DNA of 64,000 bases from Stereum hirsutum FP-91666 SS1 (taxonomy: Eukaryota > Basidiomycota > Agaricomycetes > Russulales > Stereaceae): the NCBI RefSeq assembly GCF_000264905.1, contig NW_006763132.1, forward strand, positions 3,206,696 to 3,270,695. The letters run 5' to 3'. Positions within the stretch are counted from its first letter, which is position 1; each line of letters begins with the position of its first letter. Positions 11,334 to 22,794 of the stretch are shown here, one piece after another. The notes under the pieces are model-generated. The model saw only the letters and a list, made by a program, of their open reading frames with translations. It made no database searches and was not told the DNA's origin. Made by a program: the position numbers and the translations under genes.

Positions 11334-14098
11334 ATGGCGTACCATAATAATCCCCACGTCCCACCGCCCCCAGTTGTCTTAGGCCCTACTCAGCGTCCGA
11401 GACCCTCCTTTGCCGTTCCGACGACGAGCGCACGAGCCAGCACCAGTTATCTCGGACCAACGGCCAACTCAAACCAGAATAATATTCCCATACATCCCCC
11501 GACGCCAGCGCCGTTCAAAGCACCCGCACACAGACATGCCCACCACCTCCACTCCATCCCTCCCCGCGAGAAATCAGCCCGGACGCTTATCATCGATTAT
11601 CAACTCTGGACACATGCACGCACTCGCTTCGCTCAGGCTCGCTCTGAGCTTGGCATGACGGACCGCACGGGCGGTCAATTGTCACCGAACTACGCGCACC
11701 GCGAACGGCCAGAGAATTGGGACGAGGACGAGGAGGTACCGAGCGATGGGGAGAACACAGCGCCTTTGTTTGCGAGGGAGGGAGGGCCAGGACACACGCA
11801 CGATGAGGATGACGACTTGAGGTTTGCGAGGCAGGACTTGGACCTGGCGAGGAGGTTGAGGCTGAGGGCGGAAGCGGTCGAGAAGGTCGTATCGGGAATG
11901 CTGGAGCAGCCGCCGATGGACCATGCGTTCCCGGAGGATGAGCCTGTTGTCCCTGCGCCGACTTCGCCTAGACAGAGATCGGGTAGTGTCAACGGTGCTG
12001 CGCCACCGACGGGGATAGGTACAGGCAAGCACCCGCACATGCTGCCGAACGGGGTGAGGTTGAGGCTGGCACTGGCGACGGTGCTGAACGACCTGTTTGC
12101 GAGGCAAATGCCGGCGATGCGGCATGTCAGGCCGGAGCTCTCGAGGAGTGGCTCAACGTCGGCTACGGATAGCTCGCAGCCCTCGCCCGTATTGTCGACC
12201 GACAGGCTCTACAGCCAGAATCCATTCGCGACATCTGGTCTTCCGTACGCTCTCTACCCACTCTCTGTCGTATCCAGTGCATCTGCATCTCACCCTTCTG
12301 CGTATCCAGTGCGTATTTCCCCTCTTACGCCAAGATCTATCTAACCTCCTCCGCTCCCACAGAACACCCCCTATTCGTATTCACCCCAACCCGCCCAACA
12401 AATCCAATACACTATGTACCCGCCACCCCAACCTAACCCCCGTGCCCGCGACATGTTCCTCTCCGGCGCAGATCCCACCACCGCCAACTCCCCACCATCC
12501 CTCCGCTGTCCGCGTCATCTTCACAACGGTTGCGAAATCTGCGTTGAAGCCAAGACCAAGATTAACACCCGTATCCGCGGTGGCACGACAACCAACAACT
12601 CACAGGGTAGGAACCCAAGCGGAAACACACTTGGCGCAACAGGCGTCACCGGCTTCAAGGATGGGAGTGGCGTTGGTTCAGGATTGGCTAGGCCGGGTCT
12701 TGGAGGGAGTGTGATGCGGAGACAGGTTGGTGGAGAACAGGATGCAGAGCCTAGGGATGGAGATCGGGGTATGGGTACGACGGGCAAGGGCAATACGAGA
12801 CTTTCAGAGCTCATACCCAGGTTTATTCGTCTCTCTGCCCTCGTCTCGCTCGAGCTCGGACGTGAAGCGGGGCTCGCACCCGAGATGGAGGACGAAGTCG
12901 AAAGTGCCCGACCACCCTCTTCGCAGAGCTCATCGAACGCTTCTTCGCGGGCTGTCAACCGTCCTTATGCACGCGCCCTCAAGCCTACGAACGAATGGTA
13001 CATGCTCCTCGCTGGTCTTCTCACCCGTGCCGTCCTCGAAGGATACCTCACCGCTCACTGGCGGGGTCTTTCTCCCGTGCAAGTCCTCCTCGGCGTTGGT
13101 CTCGGACTCGCACCGGACGGAGTGAGCGCGAGCTCGTTGATGCCGCCTGATCCGTTCGCAGAGTTTGATCCGGATGATCTACCGGATCTGGGTGAGGCGA
13201 TCAGGATACTGTTCCCGGCGTTGAGGGCGCAGAGTGAGATGGTGGCGAGCGGGGTGGCGAGCGGGGCTGTTTGTCCGAGGAGGGATGATGGTGAGGCGGT
13301 TTATGAGAGGGAGATGATGGCTAGACTAGCCAGGGTACGTGCTCGTTCTTCTCTACCTCGTGCTCTTAGATGCTCATGCTACGATGTTTTAGTTCTTTGA
13401 CGTACCATCAAGCACACCAGACCTTTCGACACATATGGAGGATCTGGCCTGGCAGTTCCCAGCTGAACCCGTCGAGCGGGCTGCTCTCCGATTCTGCGAA
13501 GCCATCGCCAAATGGCGAGGAAAACCAGAGATTGAAAACGTACGTCTCATCATACATCTTGCCCTCTCTCCCCACATTTCCTGACCTCTCTTGCTTTCTT
13601 ACGCCACAGTACAAAAAGCATCCACCAGGCTTCTGGCGTACCCCCGCCTCCACCCCCGCAGACACGACTGGCACCTCCTCCTCCTATCCACCCACACCCG
13701 CGCCACCCACACCACAGAGTCCACAAATGAATCGCAGGAGGGCGAATTCGGGCGCTACGGTAGGGTCGCTTAGAGCTCCGATCGAGAAGTACTTCATGAT
13801 GCCGGGGCAGTCGTCGGGTATTGGGAGGAAGCGGGGAAGAGAGGGCGAGAGGGAGTTCAGGGTGAGTGTGACTAGTCCGGTGGCAACGACGGGGATGGGC
13901 GGTGGTGGGGGCCTTAGGTCTCCTCAGATGGGGAATGGACAGGGACAGGGTGGACAGAGTGGGAGTGGGATGGGAGGTATGATTGGGAATGGAAACGGGA
14001 ATGGGTATATGGGTATGGGTATGGGTGGTGGTGTCGGTGGCAGTACGGATGATTGGAGGGCGGAGAAGAGGGTGCATCTTTCTTCGAGCACGTCGTAG
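11334..14098 (+). CDS. Conserved-looking basidiomycete protein of unknown function, 860 aa
   Basis: Four exons fit perfectly in phase 0: 11334-12308, 12363-13334, 13393-13539 and 13610-14098. The first intron is 54 nt with a CTAAC branch point. The N-terminus is Pro/His-rich and disordered. Residues ~80-330 contain a helical, charged region (REKSARTLIIDYQLW and a run of Leu/Arg heptads). Then come a Cys/His cluster (C..HLHNGCEIC, beginning of exon 2), a long helical segment rich in Leu/Glu, and a well-formed globular stretch spanning exons 2-3 (FFDVPSSTPDL ... WRGKPEIE). The C-terminus is Gly/Met/Asn-rich. The regular introns and uneven composition argue for a real gene. I recognise no named domain. 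The Cys/His cluster could bind metal, but one motif is not enough to claim it. Confidence 0.75.
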
Positions 14099-15152
14099 GT
14101 ACCCCGTTCGTCAGTTGTCGTTCGTTGTCTTTCAAGTTTCACTCTAGGGCTTCTTTTGTGGGACTTTCTGAGTATGATGATTTATGTTTCGTGTTTCCGA
14201 TGTGTTTTGTCGGTGCGTCCGTCTGTTGGTGTTCAGCGAGAGAGAGAGAGATTGTGGCACGCACGCAGTTTTGATGGGCCTTGTACGATTTTCCGAGCGT
14301 CGAGTGTTTCTTTTCTTTTTCGTGATCCTTACTCTTAGTCTTATTCCCTCATTACCTCTTCTTCCAAGTTCTCTCTTTCCCTACCCGGCTCTTTCCACTA
14401 TCCACAGCTCCTAATCCGTCCCTCCGTTCGTCCATGCACTTGCACCCGCGCTCATGGTTTGTCGCCATATATTGTTACTCTTTCTTTGATACCGATACCT
14501 AGCCTCGTTCGTCATCCCGCTACCAGTACTGCTCTCAACGAAGCTCCCCATGCCACTCATCCAATTGTATCTCTTGTTTTATCTGTCGATATTTTTTGCA
14601 AATATAGCCTTAGATTCAGACTCTGGTCTCGCTTTACCGAGTGCGGCTACATTGCTTTCTCTGATGGGTTGTGTGGTCTACTTACGCTCATGATCTTGAA
14701 TGGGGATCGGCAGGGATCGGCGCTAAACTGTGCTCTCGTTCTCGCCACTGCCAGGTCTACAGTACGGTTACAGACTTGTTTAGCATGCGTAGAAACATGC
14801 TCCCCTTGCGTTCCGAAACGGCCACATACCTTTCCTTACGCTCTTCACCATGCACGTCCGTCATGGCGCGGAAACGCCGAACCGCCAAACGCATGACTGA
14901 CAGCGTTGGGCCGTTGGCTTCCACAACGGATCTGACTCACTTCTCACCACCCAAGGGCCCTCAACCCTATCGTACACTGCATCCTCAAAACTTGGGTACT
15001 CTTTCTGAGTCGACAGGCGCACTTCTTCTACGCACTTGAGCTTGATCGATTGACCTCTCACGCCGCAGACCTCTGCAAATTGCTTCCTCATCGATTCTTC
15101 TTCAAAAGCTCTGCTCCAAAAAAGAAAATATCTTCGACTTGCAGAAAGTGCT
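14099..15152. other. 3' UTR and intergenic DNA
   Basis: T-rich sequence with a short (GA) run at 14239-14250. No coding frame that I trust. It probably contains the terminator of the upstream gene and the promoter of the LOG gene, which follows in the same direction. Confidence 0.4.
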
Positions 15153-16361
15153 ATGGCTATTACGGTTGAGACTGGAGCTGTCGCGGTGTATTGTGCTTCG
15201 TCCATCGGAAAACAAAAGGCCTATACCAACGCCGCTACCTGTCAGTCGACCTCTCCTCTACATCCCTCCATCCCTCTACATCGAATATCCTTTACCCGCC
15301 ACATCCAAACATGATCTGTATCTCGTACGGATGGCTAACGCAATACCGCATGTAACACTACTTTCACTTTCGAATACAGCCCTCGGCCACGCACTAGGAT
15401 CCTCAAGCCGTCCACTCGTCTACGGAGGCGGGTCCAAAGGAATCATGGGCGTCGTTTCTGGAGCGGTGTTAGAGAAGGGAGGTCAGGTTTTGGGGGTCGT
15501 TCCTGCGGCTATGGTCAAAGCGGGTGGTGAGGGGGATAAAGGCGAGGAGGAGTCGGGAGCTGTGCATGTGGTGTTGAATGAGGAGGGAAGGGAGATGGTG
15601 TGTTTACTTTTTTCACTCTTGTTCTTTTGTTAGTTTGTGGTTGGAGAGTGGAGGCTGATTGAGTCGATGCGTTGTTTTGCGGAATGGGTGAAAAGGTCGA
15701 GACGGTGAGTAGTCCTTGTCGAACGCCCGACTAAGAGATCGGGAGGACTGAGTGCTGTGTGTTGCGTGGGTATAGATTGTCGTTCAATCTATGCATGAGA
15801 GGAAGGTCGAGATGGCGAAGAGGGCGGTAGGTTTTATGGGTCTACCGGGAGGTTTTGGGACGTTCGAGGAGGTATGCTGATCTGACATGCTTTTCATTGT
15901 TCATTGGCGATTTAACTAAATTTGCTTCATAGATCATGGAGGGTGAGTTCGCCTGTGGCGTTACATGACGCACAAGCTTACCTTCCTCCATTCCGTGCAG
16001 TCATCACATGGACACAACTAGGGATCCATAACAAACGTGCGTTCTTCTCTCGCCCGTCACCCCGCACAAACAATCTAACTCCGCCTACTTCCCTATCTCC
16101 CAAACAGCCGTCATCCTAATCAACGTCCTCAACTTCTACGAACCCCTCCGCCAACTCATCCGTCGCGCCGTCTCCGAAGGCTTCATCCAACCCCACAACG
16201 AACAACTCGCCATCTTCGTCGACGGGCCATCCGACGAATCCGAGCACGGGACGTTCGACTGGGGGAAAGCTGCGTTAGACGCACTGGATGGATGGAAGAG
16301 GGATAGGAAGGGGATGTTTGAGTGGCGGGAGGGAAGTATTGGCGGGTTGGAGTCTTCGTAG
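15153..16361 (+). CDS. LOG-type cytokinin riboside 5'-monophosphate phosphoribohydrolase
   Basis: Seven exons give 236 aa: 15153-15240, 15380-15597, 15696-15704, 15776-15871, 15933-15942, 16001-16036 and 16108-16361. Hallmarks of the LOG/lysine-decarboxylase-like fold are present: the Rossmann start [10 protein letters not shown], the loop [11 protein letters not shown], the catalytic/phosphate loop PGGFGTFEE and the upstream Arg/Glu helix [13 protein letters not shown] enzymes release ribose-5-phosphate from cytokinin (or generic adenine-type) nucleotides to give the active base; some family members act mainly as AMP or nucleotide hydrolases. Exons 3 (9 nt) and 5 (10 nt) are microexons, yet they restore exactly the expected family sequence, so the model is strong. 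It is about 3.8 kb upstream of a P450. Confidence 0.93.
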
Positions 16362-16637
16362 ACTTACGGTCTAACACAATGGAGACGTTTGCCATTGTGT
16401 TTGGGAACGAAGCCAGATGCTCATAAATTCTGCCGCGCCTGCTCTGCGACTAAGTTATGTGCATCCTGAGGTCAACAACTAGACCTTGATCGGCGACACG
16501 AATCTACTATAACACGCTCAATCGCTCGATTACATAAATAGAGCGACTTCAGACAGTGTCGACACCTGTTGTTACGGGCCACTACGTTATATCTAGTCGT
16601 AAGCAACGCCAGTCTCGAACAGCATGGAAATATGTGT

Positions 16638-17927
16638 TCATTCATTGAAAGTGCCCTGCGGCACCTTACCCACAACAACATTTCGTTCTATGGGATTGGA
16701 GATCTTCGCTAACCAAGTCAGGAGAAACTTGTACGTAGAGGACTGTTTGCCTTCCCCAGCCGCAAAGTCCATTAGCAGATTCATGTGCACCCCGTTTGTC
16801 TCGACAATAGTCAATACTCTCGGATGTTTTCTTCCCAGTCTGTCTCCCAATGCTACCATATGGTCCTTCAAGAGCTCTACTTCTCCGATTGTGATAAGGA
16901 GATGTCCCACTACATCTCCAAGTCCTTCCCACCAGGCTTGCGGAGCAGTCGAAGGGTCGAAATTGGGCTGAAATATGGAACTGATGTGCGGGTGCGCAAG
17001 GCGGGCGAGAAAGTTATTGAAAGAGACAGTCACGATATCTCTGCTATTGTCGAGTGTAGAGGGGATATCCTGGCCGAACAATACCCAGGGCGACATAAGA
17101 AATGCGCCGCCAATGGGACTGTGTACGGTCCACGGGGGAATATCGGGCATAGGGTGGATAATGTGGGCGAAGAGCTGGAGTATAAGGGCAGCGCCAGCGG
17201 AGTCGCCTCCTAGGACTATGTGGTTCGCCCGTGTTCCATGATCGACAAGGTGCTTCATGGCAGAAACGAGTTGACGAAGTTGAATTGGGAACGTTGATTG
17301 AGGAGCTAAGGCTGAATCCACAGACGAGGAATCAGATTGAGTCTACACGGACGTCGAGACATAGCATACCGTACGCGAGGAGTGCAACGTCAAATCCGTC
17401 TTTATGATCCTTGAAGTCGTCGTAAATTGCCTTGAGGAGGTTTAGATGCTGCTCTTCATTAGCTGGAAGTACAAATCCCCCCCCTATCCATAGTATTGTC
17501 AGTTATGCCTGTAGAATGGTCACAATGAGAGATCTAGAGTATACCATGACACCACAAGAGGACACGGTCATGTTTGCGATTGCCAAGCCACAGCAACTTC
17601 GCCCCTCTCTCGATGTCATCCACTATGTGTGGTAACTTATTGCGCGTAGTCCACTTATCGTAAACATCCTTCGTAGCAGAGCCGGAGAGCCAGAGGACTT
17701 GGCGTATGCTCCACTCTCTACTCGTCAGAAAGTGAATTACCGAATCGACCAGTCTCCGTTTCCAGGTTCTTCCTCGATTTCGTGTCTTGAATACACCAAC
17801 AAGTATGGCAAGAGCTGAACATAGTGACCAGTCAGATATATAAATGGAAGAATGTCTGAACACTCTCACGAAGCAACGCCAGAGCTAGTACGACCTGCAG
17901 ACGCTCCAAGATAGTTGGTCGTTGCAT
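16638..17927 (-). CDS. Alpha/beta hydrolase (HSL / alpha-beta hydrolase 3 type) with N-terminal membrane anchor
   Basis: Four exons on the minus strand, complement of 16638-17311, 17370-17483, 17545-17814 and 17870-17927, 371 aa in perfect phase. Residues 1-30 form a hydrophobic anchor (LQVVLALALL...) followed by Arg/Lys, as in fungal membrane-bound esterases. The oxyanion motif HGGGF is at residues 109-113, assembled across an intron. The nucleophile elbow GGDSAG has Ser185. A C-terminal NGVH supplies the likely catalytic His, and a GEVELLKD segment holds the likely acid. Expected activity is hydrolysis of short- to medium-chain esters or lactones. It runs toward the LOG gene tail to tail (276 bp between stops). 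Its start is only 38 bp from the start codon of a small divergent frame at 17966. Confidence 0.9.
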
Positions 17928-17965
17928 TACCTGCCAAGAAACAAAATGACGGAAAACCGGCGAAT

Positions 17966-18533
17966 ATGTCCTCAGTCAATAGCTACCCACTAGTCGAAAG
18001 TGAGGAGGACCTGGACAAACCTGAGGATTCGGATATGCGTCGACAGCGGGGCCTAGAGTAGCGTTGGGCTGACGTTCTTGAGCGGCTTCCCAAGTTCTTC
18101 TCAAGGTAATGTCGATACTGACTAATGTGGAAGGTTTGCTCGAGGAGTCGATGGAGGACATGATCGATGGGTCTTGTCTAGACGCCCATCTGACAGTTCG
18201 CATACTCAAGGTTCTGAGGAATCTGAACGAGAAGGGAGAGACAGTGATTGCCCTGAGGTACGATCTCCTGGTGGATCAGGTCTAAGTTTGCGCACACTCC
18301 ATCTTATTCCAGGGTACAAAACACTCGTACATCATCCTCCCGATTAACGGCAGAAGATATCAAAGATCTAGGTGAAACTGTCATAGCTGGAATGAGGTCT
18401 CAGTTTGCTCCCACACCATCTTCCTTCAACTCATTCCAGGGTACGAAACACCCGTAGACCATCCTCTAAACGGACAGCAGAAGATATCAAAGATCAAGGT
18501 GAAACGGTTATGGCTGGCATACATCACACATAG
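17966..18533 (+). CDS. Small gene with tandemly duplicated exon-intron units, function unknown
   Basis: A frame starting at 18111 (ATG) runs to a donor at about 18260 and encodes an acidic helical segment. Two consecutive exon-intron units follow (exons ~18311-18393 and ~18440-18533), each opened by an acceptor TTCCAG and starting with GGTAC. Joined in phase, the first exon and both later units each supply a segment with the core GETV. The two later units also share a TAEDIKD core. The second unit ends in TAG. An ATG at 17966 opens a 31-codon frame that could be exon 1 through a donor at about 17999, but that join is weak. No known domain. It could be a young gene or a decaying fragment. Confidence 0.4.
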
Positions 18534-20195
18534 AGACGAATACAGATACATGCAGATCGGACTTGCGCTGTACGCTTCTCACGGAGGACACAGCTAATTC
18601 TGCATCTCGTATCAGTCAGGGACCCGGCAGCAGTCCAGAGACTTCAGCACGGGTGCTCGACCTTGCCTTGAGGGTCGAAATTAAACCTGGTATATCAGGG
18701 AACCGTCTGCAACCGTACATGATCTGCCTTGGGATACCATACGGGCTATGCGAGTGGTGCAGTTTATGCGGGTATTGTGTGTACAGCCTTGGTAGAGAAC
18801 CGCTCTGCCGACGGGGATTAGTCCTACCGCGGTGCTTGCGCTGTGTGATGCTCAAAAGGAGCTGGGCCATACACAAACTTTCGAGTGGATGAAGCTTCAT
18901 AGATAACTAGACCCAATAAGCAACATAATTCAGAGGCATAACGATGCTGCAGATGCGAGGCGTCGTTAACCAGAAAAATCTTGAAGGGTCAATGACCGTA
19001 ACCCTCGATATCGCTTTCCGCGAGTTTGTCGTGGGGTCTGCCCAAATAAAAACAGTCTCGATCCACGACTTGGCGATCTTCGTGGCGGTCGTGCAGTGCT
19101 GCCTCCCAAACAGGGTGTGCTACTATGGCCCGCCTCAAGATTGCTCTATGTACATTGCTATAGTTTAGCATGTGAAGCCATAAGTATTTGAGAGCTGGAA
19201 GGAAGGAAGGAAGGAAGCATATTCAGGGTACAAGATGGGCCCATTCGGACCAATACCAGAAGGCTGTACTTGATACTTAGGTTGTATTCGAAGTTAGTGA
19301 CGCGCCGTCTTGCGCGGAGGCCAGCGACGATGAGAATAAAGAGGACGAGACCTGAAAAAAGGACAGTCACGCACTCGAAATAAGTCTACAATGTCCTAGA
19401 TGAGAGCAGAGTATGCTTGGATGAACTGGAAAAAAAACGTAGCGAAGCAGGCGTGAAGCATGGAGAAAAGCAAAACGCGTGGTGCGAGTGGCACAGACCT
19501 TATGTAACTTATTTGTACTTGTTGAAATGGGATGTCGACGCCATAATCACGGTGCGAAGGACAAGGTAAACCAGCTTCTACATCGCCTCAACCCACTTGA
19601 TAATCCACACGCACTGCTTGATGTAGAGTTCCCGAATTCATGTTCTCTCCATCGTCCTACGTGATATTTGTAACAGCTTCGCCGACTCATATAGTTGATT
19701 CTTTTTGCCTTGATGATCACTTACTAGTGTGGATGCCGTGGCTGATGAACTCTATAAGTACGGTCATGATTTCACGAACTGGGGCTCGAGATGTCGCCGA
19801 TGACACTGACCATCATTGGGATGTCCCCGCTCGTAGCCCCTTCCCTATATGCAATGCGTGAAACGCTTGTGCTGACGCAGTGCATGATAGTTTGGGTTAG
19901 ATACTGACCTCCATTTGATGGAAGTGTCTGTGTGGTACGTACTCGTGATGATAGATCGCGGACCATGATAATCACCCATGCAACGCACTATCTTAACTTT
20001 CTTTCCGGTGAGAACAGATCTGCATGAAGACACTGAGGACGGAAGTGACCCTTGCGAGTGTGCATACGAAGCCAAGCTTGGGTTGAGGGGTAGATTTCCA
20101 CGTTTCTCCCGTCGCCTGATTTTGTATCATTCAGATCAAGCTATGATACTATAAGTACTAGCCCAGTGTCTTTGCAGCCTCACGCAAACCCAGAA
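18534..20195. other. No confident gene; GGAA microsatellite
   Basis: Scattered short frames on both strands, including minus-strand exon-like pieces at 19710-20075 that do not assemble into a recognisable protein. A (GGAA)n tract lies at 19198-19216. Part of the right end must be the promoter of the P450 gene. Confidence 0.35.
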
Positions 20196-22373
20196 ATGTT
20201 CTTCATCTCATCGGGTTATGGCGAAGTGACTGCAGCTATGACGGGTCTAGTATGTACAGAAGTCCTCATCGTCCTCCTGAGCCTAGCTAACTGACCTACT
20301 CAGTGCCTATATTTCTTCATATTCTACAAACCACTTCGAGGGGATACATGGTTGTGCGCTGAATTGCTTATGACAGCCATCATCCTTGTTTTTCGTTTCT
20401 TATGCGGTGACTCATTATCGGAGTCAATCAAGTTTTCTGCACGAATGTCTGCCTGTCATGTCGGCGCTCTTGTGCTCGCATGCATCTCATATCGCCTATC
20501 TCCACTCCATCCTCTGTATATGTTCCCAGGACCGAGGCTCAATAGAGTCACAAGCCTCAGGATCGCGCAGATTGTTGCTTCTGGTAAGAGGTATAGAACA
20601 ATCCTCGAACTACATCGTCACTACGGGAAATTTGTGCGCACCGGTCAGTGAGCGCTCCTATTTCGGATCTTTGCTAGCAGATGTTTGATACTGCTGACGC
20701 ATTCGTAGGTCCCAATACACTCTCGATCAATGACTACACAGCAGTACATCCGGTCTATGCGGTGGCATCTGCGTGGAATAAAAGCCAAGCATATGGTCTT
20801 GCGCGCCATCCCGGAACTAGTCTCTTCTTTCTTCAAGATCGAGAAGTACACAATTTTCGGAGGCGTCACTACTGGGCTCCTTCCTTCACAACTGAAAAGT
20901 ATGCTGCGGACCTTGTTCCTCTTTCAGTTTGCCGTTCTCTAACAGAATCCCCACAGGCTTGCTTCTCATGCCCCCATGCTTCATAGGCGCACAAATGATA
21001 TGCTAGATGTCCTCTGTAAAGGTCGTGAACAGGGAATTATCATCGATGCGTCTACCCTGTTAGAGCGCTGGTCCCATGATGTCACGGTGAGGTCTCTAGT
21101 ACTATCATGTTCTCTGATTTTCTTACTATCTGTGAAAGGGAGAATTTATGTATGGTCGCGCTTATCATGCAGTAAGTCGATCCTGTCATGGTTTATCGCT
21201 TCGAGGTCTTACCTCACATGACGACTCTATATAGAACATGATACGAGACGGAGACCCACTCAATCTCGTCCATCACACATTGTCAACGGCAGAAACGTTT
21301 GAAATGTATGTCCTTGTCCGAGTGTTAGGCCTCGTGTGTAGGACTAAGTATTTGATCAGTCTCGGCGAAGTACCATCGTTATTCGATGTCCTTTGGCACC
21401 TTCCCAGCACGAACGTTGTACGCGTGATGGATGAAGTAGTTAACGCGGCTCTTAAGCAGCGATACTCTCAGGGCGAAGAAGATGATGACCTAGTTTCGTC
21501 CTTGGTCTGTACCCATTATGTGTGCGTTCAGTACATCCTTTTGTTGTTAATTCTTTATTCTCGCCATTCAGATGGTACATGAACCAGGGACCATACCACG
21601 TCTAAGAGATTCAGATATGAGACTCGAGGCATTGATAGCTCTTCAGGCAGGTATGTAATGTATTGTTTTATACCATGTAATCCGACTCATGAGATCATGG
21701 TTACTAGGAACAAACGGAATATCAACTGCTCTGACGTTCGCTTGCTTCTACCTGGCGTCGTTCCCTATGATCCAAGATCGACTGAGACAGGAACTACTCG
21801 CAACATTTTCTGAAGCAGACGGATTTTCTTATATGGACCCAAAGACGCTTGTCGAGCTACCGTACCTCAATGCGGTTGTCGAAGAGTCACTGAGGCTTGG
21901 AGCACCTCTTGGGTCATTTCCTCGAATCACCCCGAAAGGCGGTGCGACTCTTACAGGAGTATCTATTCCCGAAGGCACCATAGTTGGTGTACCTGTGTGG
22001 GCACAGATGGTGTCAGAGGACAACTTCTATCCCGATCCGACAAGTTTTCGGCCGGAGAGATGGCTCCCTGGAGGACTGGGTCCGGGGTCGCGTTTAAACA
22101 AGATTGCTTTAATGACATTTTCTCATGGTGAGTCATCTCGCACGTCGTAGCACCTCTTACTTCTGCTCATTATCTGCTATTTTGTTACAAGGTCCGTATG
22201 GATGTTTGGGCAAAACTCTTGCGTACCACGAGATGAGACTCGTCATAGCCAAGATCATACTACACTGCACGTTGAAACTTCCTGAAGACTTTGATAGCTC
22301 TTTATTCTTAGAAGGCGTGAGGAACCTAAGGGTCTCTAGCTTTATGTATCCGCTTCGTCTCCAGTTGACTTGA
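20196..22373 (+). CDS. Cytochrome P450 monooxygenase
   Basis: Ten exons: 20196-20249, 20304-20643, 20709-20898, 20957-21086, 21139-21171, 21235-21305, 21360-21504, 21572-21650, 21708-22127 and 22192-22373, 547 aa. The N-terminal third has two to three hydrophobic segments (ER anchor), then a PGPR proline hinge. The I-helix segment is AGTNGIST at ~347-354; here the usual acid-Thr pair is Asn-Gly. The K-helix ExxR is E407-R410, followed by PERW. The heme loop FSHGPYGCLG has the axial Cys492. All key residues except the I-helix pair are intact, so the gene looks functional; the Asn/Gly substitution occurs in some P450s with unusual oxygen activation. Substrate unknown. It belongs to the long, multi-intron mushroom P450 type and sits tail to tail with an acyl-CoA oxidase-like gene. 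Confidence 0.95.
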
Positions 22374-22758
22374 TACGAGAAATGCACTTGTTTATCGAAC
22401 GGTTCTCAAGTCACGACCAAACCTCAACCGCTGTTCGTGCCGACACTAGTGTCCTAAACACGACAGGATGGAGGATACAAATTTGTACTGGCACATTTCT
22501 GTGTCTTACCACTGTCGGTTATGTTGCGCACAAGTTGAATTTTAGATACTTCTTTGAATCGAGGCAGTCTGGAGACTTGGGACCTCTTGACTAATTTTAA
22601 CCAAGAAAATCTAGGCCGTAAAGCGTATAAACGTTGAGAGTGGTGGGATGAGGCTGCATCCAGGACCTCCGGATGAAAAAACCAACACAGAGCACAGCAG
22701 GACGTCGGAAATCGTTCCTTTCAGCGTCCAGAGCATAAATGCAATCATTTTAACGGTA

Positions 22759-22786
22759 CATATATATATATATATATATATATATT
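22759..22786. repeat. (TA)n microsatellite
   Basis: An uninterrupted TA dinucleotide run of about 27 bp, between the stop codons of the convergent P450 and acyl-CoA oxidase-like genes. Confidence 0.95.
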
Positions 22787-22794
22787 GAGCACTA

